In this document: piece by piece, positions 5,073-5,764 of the stretch
Layout of the letters: each line of letters begins with the position of its first letter
Numbering within the stretch: the first letter of the stretch is position 1
Assembly (NCBI GenBank): GCA_021846485.1
Contig: JAJZWW010000227.1
Span: 1-5,764, forward strand
Source: Actinomycetes bacterium
GTDB lineage: Bacteria > Actinomycetota > Acidimicrobiia > Acidimicrobiales > Palsa-688
Length of the DNA: 5,764 bases
Reading direction: 5' to 3'
The notes under the pieces: model-generated
Database searches by the model: none
Told to the model about the DNA's origin: nothing
The model's input: only the letters and a program-made list of their open reading frames with translations
Translations under genes and position numbers: made by a program

Positions 5073-5279
5073 TCAGGCTTCGAGGGCGGAGCGGAGGGCG
5101 GCGAGCCGGTCGTGCTGGAGGCCGCACCGGACCCACCTGCCGCGCTGCTCGCCGTGGACCCGGCCGACCCCCAGCCCTCGGGCCAGCTCGGTCGCCTCTT
5201 CGATGCAGAGGGGGGTGGAGAGCATCGACGGCCTGCAGGTCTCGACTGCGGTGGTGGTCGTCGTCCCACTCTGCGACAA
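5073..5279 (-). CDS. Small unrecognised protein upstream of the transporter
   Basis: From TTG 5279 the frame encodes 68 residues; from the internal ATG 5225 it encodes 50. TTG 5279 is favoured by a strong ribosome site (GGGGGGAGG, 4 bases upstream). The Thr-rich first 18 residues look less coding-like, so the ATG remains possible. From ATG 5225 onward the codons end mostly in G or C, and the peptide has a sensible make-up. It carries CIEEATELARGLGVGR, then RGRWVRCGLQHDRLAALRSAL, suggesting helix, turn or strand, then helix, with two Cys 27 residues apart. There is no signal peptide or membrane segment. I do not recognise the family. It is in the same frame as the transporter gene and separated from it by one TGA and 21 bases, so the two probably form an operon. 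Confidence 0.55.
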   Translation of the reverse strand: MSQSGTTTTTAVETCRPSMLSTPLCIEEATELARGLGVGRVHGEQRGRWVRCGLQHDRLAALRSALEA

Positions 5280-5283
5280 CCGG

Positions 5284-5292
5284 CCTCCCCCC
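5284..5292 (-). promoter_or_regulatory. Shine-Dalgarno site supporting TTG 5279
   Basis: The minus strand reads GGGGGGAGG, then CCGG, then TTG. Spacing is slightly short but the purine run is strong. It is the main reason to place the small gene's start here rather than at ATG 5225. Confidence 0.4.
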
Positions 5293-5338
5293 GACCCTTG
5301 CCGACGTCCACGTCACCATGACGTATCGACTCCAACAG

Positions 5339-5355
5339 ATGGTACTACCGACCAT
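5339..5355. promoter_or_regulatory. -10 box of the small gene within a 5-bp dyad
   Basis: The minus strand TACCAT (5339-5344) fits TANNNT and would give a leader of about 50 bases before TTG 5279. The same bases form one arm of ATGGT-N7-ACCAT (5339-5355), so a repressor site overlapping the promoter is conceivable. A second small dyad, CGTCA-CCA-TGACG, lies at 5311-5323. Confidence 0.3.
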
Positions 5356-5640
5356 GAAGGAGCGCCTGTTGTCAAGGAGCCCGGACAGTTTTTTCGTCCG
5401 GTCTGCTGCGTCCCGAAGCGACGCGGTTGTCGCCGGGGCGCGTCGAAGCGACCCGGCGGGGGCTACCGAAGTGCTCAGCGGGCGGGGTTCAGGGGGGCAT
5501 CGGGGGCCCGGGGCCGCAAGGCGTTGGGGTGCCGGTGCTTGGTTGGTTGCGCCTCGCCTACGATCGCAGCGGGGCGCGTTGCGGTTCGTCTCCAGGTGAG
5601 CTTGCTGCTCGGGGGCGTAGCCGGGGGACCCGGTCGCCGG

Positions 5641-5764
5641 TCATCTGTCCGCCACGACGATGGTGGCATGGAGGGTTTCGGCCGCAGCCAGGGGATCGCC
5701 TGGATCGCCCTGTAGCCGACGTCGTCGGCGAGGCGCGCGTCGACCAGCTTGGCGAAGCGGTCGA
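5641..5764 (-). pseudogene. Possible 3' end of a minus-strand gene, apparently frameshifted
   Basis: Reading inward from the right edge, one minus frame (5762 to about 5694) has every third base G or C and encodes DRFAKLVDARLADDVGYRAI. Its continuation loses coding character. Another frame then looks better and encodes LAAAETLHATIVVADR, ending at TGA 5641-5643. The switch falls at a 9-base tandem duplication, GGATCGCCT/GGATCGCCC (5692-5709 on the plus strand). This could be a frameshifted gene end, a sequence error, or two coincidental frames. The family is not recognised. A small hairpin at 5621-5633 follows the stop. Confidence 0.3.

Larger units (their letters stand above)
5280..5640. other. 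Gene-poor stretch, no convincing gene or RNA
   Basis: Neither strand has a frame with convincing coding character. The plus frame 5369-5599 starts at TTG after AAGGAG (5357-5362) but encodes an Arg/Ser/Gly-rich peptide resembling no family I know. Other contents are a CCGGAC/GTCCGG hairpin with six T in its loop (5381-5401) and a direct repeat CGAAGCGAC at 5414-5422 and 5444-5452. A TACGAT -10-like hexamer lies at 5559-5564 and a small CCGGG-GGA-CCCGG hairpin at 5621-5633. No tRNA fold was found. Confidence 0.5.

Noticed and set aside
3201..5321. A 706-codon open frame on the plus strand
   Set aside because: It is antisense to the transporter and L,D-transpeptidase genes, has Arg/Gly/Glu/Ala-biased composition with no recognisable domain, and arises from the GC-rich codon pattern of the real genes.
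5318..5599. Plus-strand frame of 93 codons with AAGGAG at 5357-5362 before an internal TTG
   Set aside because: The peptide is Arg/Ser/Gly-rich, the codon pattern is weak and no family is recognised. It was kept only as a note under the gene-poor stretch.
5571..5600. GGTTCG motif resembling a tRNA T-arm
   Set aside because: The expected A after the Pu position is missing, the flanking bases do not pair, and no acceptor or anticodon arm can be built.
1..5764. CRISPR array, insertion sequence, integrase site, rRNA
   Set aside because: There are no regularly spaced repeats, no transposase or integrase motifs, no terminal inverted repeats and no rRNA-like sequence.

Overview
The window is high-GC DNA (about 70% G+C) with strongly G/C-ending codons, TANNNT-type -10 boxes and GTG/TTG starts. 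It also carries an actinobacterial-type nickel superoxide dismutase. Together these point to a high-GC actinobacterium; Acidimicrobiia is a guess from the style of the proteins and was not tested.

Layout, left to right. (1) 1-574, minus: 5' part of an NAD(P)-dependent short-chain dehydrogenase/reductase (SDR), cut by the left edge and apparently transcribed leaderless. (2) 575-684: a short divergent promoter region with two -10 boxes and a 9-bp dyad between them. (3) 685-1305, plus: a RimJ/RimL-type GNAT N-acetyltransferase, preceded by a possible 12-codon leader ORF overlapping it as ATGA. (4) 1278-2157: the nickel-SOD module. The maturation protease gene sodX (minus) and the enzyme gene sodN (plus) are divergent from a short shared region, and the 3' end of sodX overlaps the 3' end of the GNAT gene. 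(5) 2176-2215: a hairpin between sodN and the convergent next gene. (6) 2195-3580, minus: a secreted lipoprotein L,D-transpeptidase (YkuD catalytic domain) with a Tat-like lipoprotein signal, an N-terminal beta domain and a Thr/Ser/Ala-rich insert inside its peptidoglycan-binding region. (7) 3581-3845: a structured intergenic stretch with a diverged 34-bp direct repeat and a 9-bp hairpin. (8) 3846-5279, minus: a probable two-gene unit, a small unrecognised protein followed by a 12-TM major facilitator transporter. (9) 5280-5640: about 360 bases without a convincing gene. (10) 5641-5764: a possible 3' end of a further minus-strand gene, apparently in two frames.

How the genes relate. SodX is expected to remove the SodN propeptide so that the new N-terminal His and the nearby Cys residues can bind nickel, making a cytoplasmic superoxide dismutase. 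The L,D-transpeptidase works outside the membrane on peptidoglycan cross-links. The SDR, GNAT and transporter are ordinary housekeeping or accessory genes with unknown substrates.

I did not find a convincing new biological system. The items most worth checking are the 34-bp repeat and hairpins upstream of the L,D-transpeptidase, the small gene linked to the transporter, the leaderless divergent promoters with their dyad, and the additional cysteines in the nickel SOD.
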